From the NCBI RefSeq assembly GCF_004210375.1, contig NC_134825.1, positions 68,191,558 to 68,255,557 on the forward strand: a stretch of 64,000 nt of DNA. The letters are read 5' to 3'. Both the position numbers and the translations under genes were made by a program. Under the pieces are notes generated by a model. The model did no database searches, was not told where the DNA came from, and worked only from the letters and a program-made list of their open reading frames with translations. Source of the stretch: Tachypleus tridentatus. Taxonomy: Eukaryota; Arthropoda; Merostomata; Xiphosura; Limulidae. Below, piece by piece: positions 22,751-33,275 of this stretch; position 1 is the stretch's first letter, and each line of letters begins with the position of its first letter.

Positions 22751-23863
22751 TCCTCATAGCCCTCCATGATCGTTTGACAGTACTGGTATTTTTTTTCCAT
22801 TCTTCTTTACAGAAGGCCTCCAACTCTTCCAAGTTTTCCGATGACGCTGATAAACCCTGGTCTTCGACTTATGCCAAACGTTTTCAATTGGTTTGAGATC
22901 GTGTGACTGTGATGGCCACTCCATAACGCTTATGTGGTTCCTCTGCAACCAGGTTTGCACATATTTCGATGTGTGCCTAGGGTCATTGTCGTGCTGGAAG
23001 ATCCAACGACGCTTATGCCGCAAGTTACAACCATCATTCTCGATATAAGTGCCTAATATATCAACGTACACTTCTATTTTCATGATTCCGTTGACGTGGT
23101 GAAGGCTGCCTACACGAGAAGAGCTGAAGCAACCCCATAGCATGATCGAGCCACTTCCGTATTTAACTGTATGGACGGTGTTCCTTGGAAGATTTCGTTC
23201 CCCCTTCTTACGGAAAATATAGCGAACATCGCTGTGGCCGAAGAGCTCGATTTTAGTCTCGTCTGACCAAAGAATATTCTTCCAATAGGTAAATTGTTTA
23301 ACTATATGTTTTCTTGCATACCTCAATCGTGTTTCTAAATGAACAGGCTTTAAATATGGAGTTCTACGAGGACGGCATGCTTTGATGTTGTTGTTGCTGT
23401 TTTAAAATAAGCACAGAGCTACACACTGGGCTATCCGTGCTCTGCCCACCACGAGTATCGAAACCCGGTTTTTTAGCGTTGTAAATCCGCAGACGTACCG
23501 CTAAGCCACTGGGGGGCAGGCATGCTTTGAACCCAGAAGAACGTAACATGTTCGTAACTGTAAAGGTGCTTACTTCACTCCAGTTTCCCTTACCAGTTTC
23601 TGTATGTCATTACGTGTTAAACGAGAATTCCTACTAAACTTCTGAAAACCTTCCACTTGGTTCTCTCTCGAATTTTGGTGGGGCGTCTGGAACGAGGAAG
23701 GTTAGCGGTTGATTCTATAAGCTTAAACTTGGCAATTATTCTTTGAACAGTAAATTTCGGCACATTAATTTGTGTAGCAATACCGGAAAAAGACACACGA
23801 GACTTGTATTTTACAATAATTCGTTTTTTTTAAATCATTGGACAGTTGTTTCCTGTTCGTCAT
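22751..23863 (-). pseudogene. Tc1-like DD34E transposase
   Basis: Starts at 23863 with MTNRKQLSNDL, then a degraded paired-type HTH (IATQINVPKFTVQRIIAKF), the GRPT-like TANLPRSRRPTKIR hinge and the catalytic core in ORF 23326-22754. D1 is in ILWSDETKIELFG, D2 in IFQHDNDPRHTSK and E in DLKPIENVWH, with exactly 34 residues between D2 and E. It cuts and pastes the element by binding its terminal repeats. The N-terminal part is frameshifted and split by SINE-B, so it is dead, though the catalytic triad is intact. Confidence 0.9.
23386..23518 (-). repeat. SINE-B inside the Tc1 transposase, 12-bp target duplication
   Basis: GGCATGCTTTGA is repeated at 23374-23385 and 23519-23530. The minus strand has a CCCCAGTGGCTTAGCGGTAC head, a GGGTTTCGATAC box-B-like segment, a GGGCAGAGCACGGATAGCCC body and an AACAGCAACAACAAC tail. 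A textbook complete copy and a useful reference for the family. The antisense ORF 23364-23549 is spurious. Confidence 0.93.
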
Positions 23864-24737
23864 GATGACCAAGCAGATAATGACGGAGATGGCGCTAAAT
23901 TGCCGGAAGTAAATTTTTTGCTGGCTAAATTCCAATAATTATGAACCCAGTGTCTAGTTCTGGAATGGTATAATGTAATTTACTCGCCAAAAAAAAACAA
24001 AATTTTTACGGGAACATCAGTTTTTTGACACGTTCTGAACTGTACGAACACTTTCTGCTCCTCCTATTTTTGGTTATTTCTTTATAAACAATTTATTTGT
24101 CGTTTAATTTACATACAAGTTTATGTAAATGTGTGTTAGTATAATGTTTATAATACACCACACACCTATTAGCCTAATCGTAATACTTTTTAAGTTATGA
24201 GCAAAAGACTACTCGGGACGCAGGTGTACGAACAGTTTCTGTCGTAACGTGACTATTTTTCTTCTTGTTTTTCGTTTTCTCCTTATAGTAATATCTTTAT
24301 CATCATCAAAAGATGATAATTGTGTTTTGGCCACATTACATATGACCATAAATTGGGTATTATTAACTGCATTTGAAATTACATCTCATTTCTGGCTACC
24401 TAATGAACTAGATTTACTTAGCTTGTTTTTCAGGCCACTGGAAGGGCGTGCGTCTTGGTTTTTAGACGTCATGTTCTTTTTGTTCTAAGCGGTTGTCGCC
24501 ATCGCTCCAGGTTAGACGACCCGCACTTTCGTCGTCCAGGTGAAGTCTTAGGCTTCGTCGCGTTTAACAGTTTCTCTAACTTATATGAGTATTTCTTAGT
24601 GCTCTTTCGCCCACACAAGTGTAGATATCTCACTCAGAAGGAAAGTTAAAAGTTTTTTTTTCCTGTATGTTCAGGAGCTTTTCTCCATTCTTCTTGCTTA
24701 TTCTCACTGAAGGTCTCCTGATCTCATTGTTTAAAAT

Positions 24738-24995
24738 TGTTTGTTTGTTTTGAATTTCGCGCAAAGCCACATACGGATACCTGCGCTAGCCGACATTAAT
24801 TTAGCAGTGAAAGACTAGATGAAAGGCAACTAGTCTTTACCAACCACCGCCAACTCTTGGGCTACTCTTTTACCAATGAATAGTGGAATTAACCTATCAC
24901 ATTGTAACAGCCCTTCCATCGAAAGAGCGAGCATGTTTGAACACGAATCCTCACATTACGATTCGAGAGTATTAACCACTTGACCACGCCTCTGA
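24738..24995 (-). repeat. SINE-A, minus strand
   Basis: Sister of 18913-19165, here keeping the GGGCTACTCTTTTACC stretch. Confidence 0.8.
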
Positions 24996-25039
24996 AAGTG
25001 TTCTTCTTCAAAACGAAATAAAACAAAAATTAACAGTAG

Positions 25040-25472
25040 CAAATTGTTTTTTATTTATTGCTTTTCAAATTTATATGTCTCAAGGTGTTATAGCCTTCAG
25101 AGTACATAATCATTTCAGTGATTCATTGCATGAGCACATTTTTTACTGATGTCACAACAGTACAAATTGCAACGCTAAGTGTCCTTTATGTGACATTTTA
25201 GTTTCTAATGATTGGCTGGTAAACAACACATTAGTGTACAGTTGTACGAGTGGTAAGAACAGGTGACCTTTTCAGGGAGTCTTTGGTCTCTGTTCGTAGA
25301 GTTTGTTCTGTTCTTTTATCCACGCGTAACCGGAATAAAAGTTTTCGGCAAGAAAAGAAGTCGGTTCTACTATGCCTCAGAATATGAATTATCTTTATAG
25401 ACATTCCGATCTGAGAGCGATAATATACATAAATTATTAAAAAATAAATAAATAATGAAAAGAAGAAAAACG
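25040..25472 (-). repeat. U block, minus orientation
   Basis: Third U of the 15-26 kb series. The ORF 25231-25488 on its minus strand is not conserved in the sister copies. Confidence 0.6.
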
Positions 25473-26178
25473 GTGAATCCAAATGCAAATATTGTATTTT
25501 CCAGCCTAAAACTAGGTGCTCTAAGAAAGTAAAGAAACAGGGCTGGAAGTGGTGTCTACATCATGTTTTCGAACCAGAAATTTCTATTTTTACTCCATGT
25601 CTTAGGTATTTGTCAAGTTTAGTAAAGGCAAACTCGGGATTTATATTAATATAAGATTTTGGTAACAAATATGTCAAAAGCAGGCTTATTCTAAAAGCAG
25701 TTTCGAAAATATTGATTTCCACAAGCTGTGTAACATTAATAGAAGCATGGCAAACGCAGTTTAATTTTTTTAATCAAAGATGTCTATTTTAATGAAAATT
25801 TAAAATACGTGGAGAATGATGTATCGCCATCTTTATGTTAAAGTAATTTCATATGAATTTGTTCAACTGGATATGATAGAAGTATAAGCATTCATCAAGT
25901 TGAAGGTGTGCAAGCCATCAGTGAGGTTCGAACTCACGAACCCTGGTTTTCGAAACCAGTGCTCTTCCTCTGAGCTATGATGGCTTGTTTCTTTATTTGA
26001 AAAACGTATAATTTCGTTAAGAAACTATACAGTATGTTTAATATCAACTTATCGTTCAAAATATTAATATAGCTTTGTTAAAACAATCACACGTAAAAAA
26101 TATAATATTAAGAACATCTCTTCGACATCATTTTCTACGGTAAGGTATTGTGCTGTTTCCTCCTCTGTTCAGGTATAT
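25473..26178. repeat. T block (CGT type) with tRNA copy g
   Basis: Third T of this series; continues into a short LINE-J 3' stub. Confidence 0.7.
25914..25984 (-). tRNA. tRNA-Thr body with anticodon CGA, copy g
   Basis: Acceptor GCCATCA/TGATGGC is fully Watson-Crick, since the G-T of the sisters has become A-T. D stem GCTC/GAGC, anticodon stem CTGGT/ACCAG and T arm GTGAG/CTCAC are all intact. The loop is TTCGAAA, so the anticodon is CGA (Ser, UCG) instead of CGT. A serine tRNA would need a long variable arm, which is absent (GGTTC, 5 nt), so this is a Thr tRNA with a one-base anticodon change. D loop AGAGGAA as in copy f. No T4 run close downstream. Confidence 0.65.
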
Positions 26179-26593
26179 AATTTGTATATTAATCGCGGAG
26201 AGGTGTTCAGGACTATCTATATGCAATACCTATCGAGTTCGCATAATAGTTCATTTTTTCTCCACATTTTGTCGAAATATTTTATTGTAGTAGGAGGGGT
26301 CTATCTACTATTGTTTGTGGGTTTGAATATTTATGCATAAACTTTGAAGAAGTGGTTTTTGGGCACTCTACTTGCTGTCGAAAGTAGTATATTTTATAAT
26401 GACTCTTGTTTGGTTTAGAATTGTTCTTTGCTAACGTTAATCCACGCTGGAGCTGCATAGTCTATTACAGTTATATACGTTTTGTATATTTTGAGGATGG
26501 TTTCAGCTGTTACTCCATTGTTTTTACCAGTTAGGCTCCTAGGATAGTTTGTTCTTCGCCTTACACTTTTGTTGTTAAATCTGATTATTATTG
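26179..26593 (-). mobile_element. LINE-J 3' stub, minus strand
   Basis: RT C-terminal tail. The minus ORF 26603-26415 gives RRTNYPRSLTGKNNGV and VIDYAAPAWINVSKEQF, a Jockey-group C-terminal motif joined across the RT-palm deletion. It ends abruptly where a T fragment begins. Confidence 0.8.
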
Positions 26594-26796
26594 TTGAATC
26601 CAAATGTTAATATTATATTTTCCAACCAAAAACTAGAGGTTCTAAGAAAGTAAAGAAACAAGGCTGGAAGTGGTGTCTACATGATGTTTTCGAACAAAAA
26701 ATTTCTATTTTCACTCCATATATACAGCGTTTATCAATTTTAGTAAAGTCAAACTAGGGATTTATATTAATTTAAGAATTTTATAGTAAATATATT
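26594..26796. repeat. Partial T block (left direct repeat)
   Basis: Same T fragment as 2297-2511, again ending at the junction TATAT-ACCAACC. Confidence 0.65.
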
Positions 26797-27318
26797 ACCA
26801 ACCAAATGTATTGACATAAACCTATTCCACAACATCTTTCCCACAACCAAAATACAATGGTAATATGTGATCTAAATAGTAAACATAAAAACTTTGACAT
26901 AAATCCACAAATACAAATGGATGACACCTATTGCAATTCATTGATGAATTACCATCGCCCTAATAAACGACAGTGAACCTACGCATACCACGTACGCTAC
27001 AAATACAACTGATACCTTAGACACCTCCTTAAATATCAGACCAAAGTTATTAAATTTGAACGTGGGAAAAGATGTTGACAGTGATCTTCTACCAATATGG
27101 TAGATATGGTACCAATATGGTACTTTCGATCTCACCCCCGATGAAGATATAACCTTTAAAGAAGACAAATTCGACTACAAAGAAGCTGATAGTTGTAGTC
27201 AAATAATCACGGTGTGCCTACTAAAAGCAGCAAATAACTAAAAATAACGCATGGAAATCAAATAAACAACTAATAACACTCATAAAACAACGAAGACAAT
27301 TAAGAAGACAGTTCATGA
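26797..27318 (+). mobile_element. LINE-J endonuclease piece, plus strand
   Basis: From CCAACCAAATGTATTGAC through the SDLLP region to AAGAAGACAGTTCATG. It then meets minus-strand LINE-J RT head-on. Confidence 0.75.
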
Positions 27319-28612
27319 CATAGTTTGTTCTTCGCCTAATTCTTTTCTTGTTAAATCTAATAATTATTGTTTCAGTTAACCTTACTAAGTGATATGTCTT
27401 TTGTGTAAGTTCACTGAATCCGTTTTGTTTCTTGGGTAATTTTGATGTTATTTCCAAAAATATGGAAAGTCTATTATTTATTATTAAGTCCCTTTTTTGA
27501 AGAGAATTTCTTGCATGCCATCACTTTCTGGTGTTTTTTTTTTGAATTCTTAATTACTTATTTGAGTTATGTTAATGTAAATTTTAAGAATGTTTGTTTT
27601 TTGATTGTTTGTTTTTTGAATTTCGCACTAAGCAACTCGAGAGCTGTCTGTGCTAGCCGTCCCTAATTTAGGAAAGTAAGACTAGATGGAAGGCAGCTAG
27701 TCATCACCACCCACTGCCAACTCTTGGGCTACTCTTATACCAACGAACAGTGGGATTGTTCGTCACATTATAACGCATCCACGGCTGAAAGGGAGAGCAT
27801 GTTTGAGGCGACGGGAATGCGAAACCGCGACCCTCAGATAAGGAGTCTTAACACGCTTGGCCATGCCGAGCCGAAACTTTTAAGAAGCAGTAGATTATTA
27901 TAGTCATTTATGTTGTGATGTTATTGTTTTTAATATTGATTGGAAAATATGGTTTGTATAATTCTGTGTTATTTGTTAAATGACTGTTTACTGTGTTGTA
28001 AAAATAGGTGTTCATGTCTGGGTCGTTTTGTTTTGAAAGTGTTTTGTAGTTGTTGTCTGAAGGATTCTGCTCTTTCTTTGTTGGTGTGCGCTAATGTGTT
28101 ATTTTATTCTAGTGTTGGGTATTTTCTTGTTGTTGCTTCTTTGATGAGCCTTTATCGGTGCGACCGAAACTTTCTCGGATCGGTTTTTTTTTTGTTTAGT
28201 TGGGAGCAGATGTTATCCGATTTTTCTTCGTTTAACAATATAATTTCTGGTCTCATTTTATTTCTCATACTGCTTATTTGTGTTTTTATTTCTTTGTCTC
28301 TTGTTGTCATGAGCTGTCTTTTTAATTGTCTTGGTTTCTAGATGTCATGTTTTTTTTCTACTATGTGGTTGTCGACATCGCTCCAGGTTAGGCGACCGGC
28401 ACTTTCGTTGTCCAAGTGAAGTCTTAGACTTCCTCGCGTTTAACAGTTTCTGTATTTGAGTATTTTTAGCGCTCTTTCACCCATATAAGTGTATATATCT
28501 CACTCAGAAGAAGGGATAAAAGATTTTTTACTGTATATTCAAGAGGTCTTTAAAAAACTCTCCATTCTTCTTGCTTATTCTCACTGAAGGTCTCCTGATT
28601 TCATTGCTTACA
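27319..28612 (-). mobile_element. LINE-J copy, minus strand, with SINE-A inside
   Basis: RT tail, RT piece, linker and ORF1 start on the minus strand, with the same EN/ORF1 deletion as copies 1 and 2. The minus ORF 27457-27221 reads EITSKLPKKQNGFSELTQKTYHLVRLTETIII, an RT fragment. Confidence 0.8.
27591..27877 (-). repeat. SINE-A in LINE-J, 9-bp target duplication
   Basis: TTTTAAGAA at 27582-27590 and 27878-27886. The minus strand has a GGCTCGGCATGGCCAAGCG head and TTGGCAGTGGGTGGTGATG body. Empty paralogous sites are near 7590, 16650 and 21160. Confidence 0.93.
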
Positions 28613-28890
28613 ATTGTTTGCTTGTTGTGAATTTTGCGCAAAGCCACACGAGAGCTACTTGCGCTAGCCGACATTAATTTAGGAGTGAAAGACCAGATGA
28701 AAGGCAACTAGTCTTTACCACCCACCGCCAACTTTTGGGCTACTCTTTTACCAATGAGTAGTGGGATAGACCTATCACATTATAACAGCCCCACTGTTCA
28801 AAGAGAAAGCATGTTTGATATCACAGAGATTCGAGCACGAAACCTCACATTACGATCCGAGAGTATTAACCACCTGACCACGTTTCTGAA
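28613..28890 (-). repeat. SINE-A, minus strand, at LINE-J 5' end
   Basis: Equivalent to 1557-1838; first copy of the 2,757-bp duplication. Confidence 0.8.
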
Positions 28891-28934
28891 AGTTTTCTGC
28901 TTCAAGACTAAATAAAACAAAAATGAACAGCAGC

Positions 28935-29350
28935 AAATTGTTTTTATTTATTGCTTTTCAAATTTATATGTCTCAAGGTTAACTTATAGCCTTCAGAGTA
29001 CATAATTATGTTAATGATTCATGGCATGAGCAACTTTTTTACTGATGTCACAACAGTACAAATTGCAACGGTAAGTGTTCTTTATCTGATATTTTAGTTT
29101 CTAATGATTGGCTGGTAGACTACACATTAGTAAGAACAGGTGACCCATTCAGGCAGTCTTTGGTCTCTGTTCGTAGAGTTTGTCCTGTTATCTTACCCGA
29201 GCGTAACCGGAATAAAAGTTTTCGGCAAGAAAAGAAGTCGGTTCTAATATGCCTCAGAATATGAATTATCTTTATAGACATTCTGATCTGAGAGCGATAA
29301 TTAACATAAAATTATCAAAAAATAAATAAATAATGAAAATAAGAAAAACG
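28935..29350 (-). repeat. U block, minus orientation
   Basis: Carries TTATCTGATATTTTAGTTTC, a variant shared only with the copy at 31.85 kb. Confidence 0.6.
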
Positions 29351-29553
29351 GTGAATCCAAATGCAAATATTGTATTTTTCAGCCTAAAACTAGGTGCTCT
29401 AAGAAAGTAAAGAAACAAGGCTGGAAAAGGTGTCTACATTATGTTTTCGAACCAAAAATTTCTATTTTCACTCCATATATACAGCGTTTAACAATTTTAG
29501 TTATGTCAAACTAGGGATTTATATTAATTTAAGAATTTTATAGTAGATATATC
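29351..29553. repeat. Partial T block
   Basis: Left direct repeat of the second 2,757-bp unit. Its first ~100 bp resemble the CGT-type T blocks (TGCAAATATTGTATTTTTC), unlike 26594-26690, so the duplication boundary lies inside this fragment. Confidence 0.6.
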
Positions 29554-30075
29554 ACCAACCAAATGTATTGACATAAATCTATTCCACAACATCTTTCCCA
29601 CAACCAAAATACAATTGTAATATGCGATCTAAATAGTAAACATAAAAACTTTGACATAAATCCACAAATACAAATGGATAACACCTATTGCAATTCATTG
29701 ATGAAATACCATCGCCCTAATAAACGACAGTGAACCTACGCATACCACGTATGCTACAAATACAACTGATACCTTAGACACCTCCTTAAATATCAGACCA
29801 AAGTTATTAAATTTGAACGTGGGAAAAGATGTTGACAGTGATCTTCTACCAATATGGTAGATATGGTACCAATATGGTACTTTCGATCTCACCCCCGATG
29901 AAGATATAACCTTTAAAGAAGACAAATTCGACTACAAAGAAGCTGATAGTTGTAGTCAAATAATCACGGAGTGCCTAGTAAAAGCAGCAAATAGCTACAA
30001 ATAACGCATGGAAATCAAACAAACAACTAATAACACTCATAAAACAACGAAGACAATTAAGAAGACAGTTCATGA
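29554..30075 (+). mobile_element. LINE-J endonuclease piece, plus strand (second duplicate)
   Basis: Offset 2,757 from 26797-27318. Confidence 0.75.
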
Positions 30076-31370
30076 CATAGTTTGTTCTTCGCCTAATTCT
30101 TTTCTTGTTAAATCTAATAATTATTGTTTCAGTTAACCTTACTAAGTGATATGTCTTTTGTGTAAGTTCACTGAATCCGTTTTGTTTCTTGGGTAATTTT
30201 GATGTTATTTCCAAAAATATGGAAAGTCTATTATTTATTATTAAGTCCCTTTTTTGAAGAGAATTTCTTGCATGCCATCACTTTCTGGTGTTTTTTTTTT
30301 GAATTCTTAATTACTTATTTGAGTTATGTTAATGTAAATTTTAAGAATGTTTGTTTTTTGATTGTTTGTTTTTTGAATTTCGCACTAAGCAACTCGAGAG
30401 CTGTCTGTGCTAGCCGTCCCTAATTTAGGAAAGTAAGACTAGATGGAAGGCAGCTAGTCATCACCACCCACTGCCAACTCTTGGGCTACTCTTATACCAA
30501 CGAACAGTGGGATTGTTCGTCACATTATAACGCATCCACGGCTGAAAGGGAGAGCATGTTTGAGGCGACGGGAATGCGAAACCGCGACCCTCAGATAAGG
30601 AGTCTTAACACGCTTGGCCATGCCGAGCCGAAACTTTTAAGAAGCAGTAGATTATTATAGTCATTTATGTTGTGATGTTATTGTTTTTAATATTGATTGG
30701 AAAATATGGTTTGTATAATTCTGTGTTATTTGTTAAATGACTGTTTACTGTGTTGTAAAAATAGGTGTTCATGTCTGGGTCGTTTTGTTTTGAAAGTGTT
30801 TTGTAGTTGTTGTCTGAAGGATTCTGCTCTTTCTTTGTTGGTGTGCGCTAATGTGTTATTTTATTCTAGTGTTGGGTATTTTCTTGTTGTTGCTTCTTTG
30901 ATGAGCCTTTATCGGTGCGACCGAAACTTTCTCGGATCGGTTTTTTTTTTGTTTAGTTGGGAGCAGATGTTATCCGATTTTTCTTCGTTTAACAATATAA
31001 TTTCTGGTCTCATTTTATTTCTCATACTGCTTATTTGTGTTTTTATTTCTTTGTCTCTTGTTGTCATGAGCTGTCTTTTTAATTATCTTGGTTTCTAGAT
31101 GTCATGTTTTTTTTCTACTATGTGGTTGTCGACATCGCTCCAGGTTAGGCGACCGGCACTTTCGTTGTCCAAGTGAAGTCTTAGACTTCCTCGCGTTTAA
31201 CAGTTTCTGTATTTGAGTATTTTTAGCGCTCTTTCACCCATATAAGTGTATATATCTCACTCAGAAGAAGGGATAAAAGATTTTTTACTGTATATTCAAG
31301 AGGTCTTTAAAAACTCTCCATTCTTCTTGCTTATTCTCACTGAAGGTCTCCTGATCTCATTGCTTACAAT
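30076..31370 (-). mobile_element. LINE-J copy, minus strand (second duplicate)
   Basis: Offset 2,757 from 27319-28612, with the same head-to-head junction near 30075. Confidence 0.8.
30348..30634 (-). repeat. SINE-A in LINE-J (second duplicate)
   Basis: Same insertion as 27591-27877, with target duplication at 30339-30347 and 30635-30643. Confidence 0.93.
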
Positions 31371-31648
31371 TGTTTGCTTGTTGTGAATTTTGCGCAAAGC
31401 CACACGAGAGCTACTTGCGCTAGCCGACATTAATTTAGGAGTGAAAGACCAGATGAAAGGCAACTAGTCTTTACCACCCACCGCCAACTTTTGGGCTACT
31501 CTTTTACCAATGAGTAGTGGGATAGACCTATCACATTATAACAGCCCCACTGTTCAAAGAGAAAGCATGTTTGATATCACAGAGATTCGAGCACGAAACC
31601 TCACATTACGATCCGAGAGTATTAACCACCTGACCACGTTTCTGAAAG
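31371..31648 (-). repeat. SINE-A, minus strand, at LINE-J 5' end
   Basis: Offset 2,757 from 28613-28890. Confidence 0.8.
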
Positions 31649-31689
31649 TTTTCTGCTTCAAGACTAAATAAAACAAAAAATGAACAGCA

Positions 31690-32110
31690 GCAAATTGTTT
31701 TTATTTATTGCTTTTCAAATTTATATGTCTCAAGGTTAACTTATAGCCTTCAGAGTACATAATTATGTTAATGATTCATGGCATGAGCAACTTTTTTACT
31801 GATGTCACAACAGTACAAATTGCAACGGTAAGTGTTCTTTATCTGATATTTTAGTTTCTAATGATTGGCTGGTAGACTACACATTAGTAAGAACAGGTGA
31901 CCCATTCAGGCAGTCTTTGGTCTCTGTTCGTAGAGTTTGTCCTGTTATCTTACCCGAGCGTAACCGGAATAAAAGTTTTCGGCAAGAAAAGAAGTCGGTT
32001 CTAATATGCCTCAGAATATGAATTATCTTTATAGACATTCTGATCTGAGAGCGATAATTAACATAAAATTATCAAAAAATAAATAAATAATGAAAATAAG
32101 AAAACGGTGA
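31690..32110 (-). repeat. U block, minus orientation
   Basis: Offset 2,757 from 28935. Confidence 0.6.
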
Positions 32111-32309
32111 ATCCAAATGCAAATATTGTATTTTCCAGCCTAAAACTAGGTGCTCTAAGAAAGTAAAGAAACAAGGCTGGAAGTGGTGTCTACATGATGT
32201 TTTCGAACAAAAAATTTCTATTTTCACTCCATATATACAGCGTTTATCAATTTTAGTTATGTCAAACTAGGGATTTATATTAATTTAAGAATTTTATAGT
32301 AGATATATC
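32111..32309. repeat. Partial T block
   Basis: Left direct repeat of the third, divergent unit. Confidence 0.6.
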
Positions 32310-33275
32310 ACCAACCAAATGTATTGACATAAATCTATTCCACAACATCTTTCCCACAACCAAAATACAATTGTAATATGCGATCTAAATAGTAAACATA
32401 AAAACTTTGACATAAATCCACAAATACAAATGGATGACACCTATTGCAATTCATTGATGAAATACCATCGCCCTAATAAACGACAGTGAACCTACGCATA
32501 CCACGTATGCTACAAATACAACTGATACCTTAGACACCTCCTTAAATATCAGACCAAAGTTATTAAATTTGAACGTGGGAAAAGATGTTGACAGTGATCT
32601 TCTACCACTATGGTAGATATGGTACCAATATGAAACTTTCGATCTCACCCCCATGAAGATATAACCTTTAAAGAAGACAAATTCGACTACAAAGAAGCTG
32701 ATAGTTGTAGTCAAATAATCACGGAGTGCCTAGTAAAAGCAGCAAATAGCTACAAATAACGCATGGAAATCAAACAAACAACTAATAACACTCATAAAAC
32801 AACGAAGACAATTAAGAAGACAGCTCATGGCAACAAGAGATAAAGAAATAAAAACACAAATAAGCAGTATGAGAAATAAAATGAGACCAGAAATTGTATT
32901 GTTAAAACATGAAAAATGGACAACTTTTGCTGCAAACTAAATGGAAAAACCGACCCTAGAAAGTTTCGGTCGCACCTAAAAAGACTCACTAAAGAAGCCA
33001 CAACAAGAAAATACACAACATTAAAACAAAATAACACATTAGCGCACACCGACAAAGAAAAAACCAGAAGCCTTCAGACAACAACTGCAAAACACTTTCA
33101 AAACACAACGACCCAGACGTGAACGCCTATTTTTTCAATACAGTAAATAATTATGTAACAAATAACACAGAATTATACAAACCCTATTTCCTAGACAATA
33201 ATAACAACAATAACACCAATAACATAAATGACTTTTACAATCTACTGCTTACCAGAAAAATAACATTAGCAAATC
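32310..33275 (+). mobile_element. LINE-J piece: endonuclease to RT linker, plus strand
   Basis: Uninterrupted version of the piece: endonuclease, then linker (MATRDKEIKTQISSMRNKMR at about 32826-32885, KKTHXRSHNK region) and the N-rich tract to AACATTAGCAAATCTACGGG. The ORFs at 32825-33055 (minus) and 32916-33122 (plus) are shadows. Confidence 0.78.

Larger units (their letters stand above)
22502..24244 (-). mobile_element. Tc1-like DNA transposon, near full length (1,743 bp)
   Basis: TA on both sides (22500-22501, 24245-24246). Terminal repeats begin CGACAGAAAGTGTTCGTAC on the left and CGACAGAAACTGTTCGTAC inward from the right. Each inverted repeat is about 205 bp and holds a second copy of AGAAAGTGTTCGT at its inner end (22690-22702; 24043-24055), the IR/DR layout known from Sleeping Beauty-like Tc1 elements. 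It sits in LINE-J ORF1, where about 725 bp of ORF1 (present at 36291-37015) are missing. It is interrupted by a SINE-B. Confidence 0.92.
20343..24737 (-). mobile_element. LINE-J copy 5, minus strand, with a Tc1-like element in ORF1
   Basis: Paralogue of 15833-18912, with the same RT-palm and endonuclease deletions. ORF1 starts at 24472. The 169-codon plus ORF 21213-21722 is antisense to linker and RT and should not be read as a membrane protein. Confidence 0.8.
26700..32150. repeat. Tandem duplication, 2,757-bp period, two near-identical copies
   Basis: Positions 26.70-29.40 kb and 29.40-32.15 kb align with a constant offset of 2,757 over landmark ORFs (26938/29695, 27442/30199, 27940/30697). 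By eye I found only a few differences, for example ATTGTCTT versus ATTATCTT at 28325/31082. The constant offset means almost no net indels. A third, partial, more divergent copy follows to 33.3 kb. Confidence 0.93.

Noticed and set aside
25914-25984. Calling copy g a true tRNA-Ser(CGA)
   Set aside because: Lacks the long variable arm of class II serine tRNAs, and its body is that of the tRNA-Thr neighbours.
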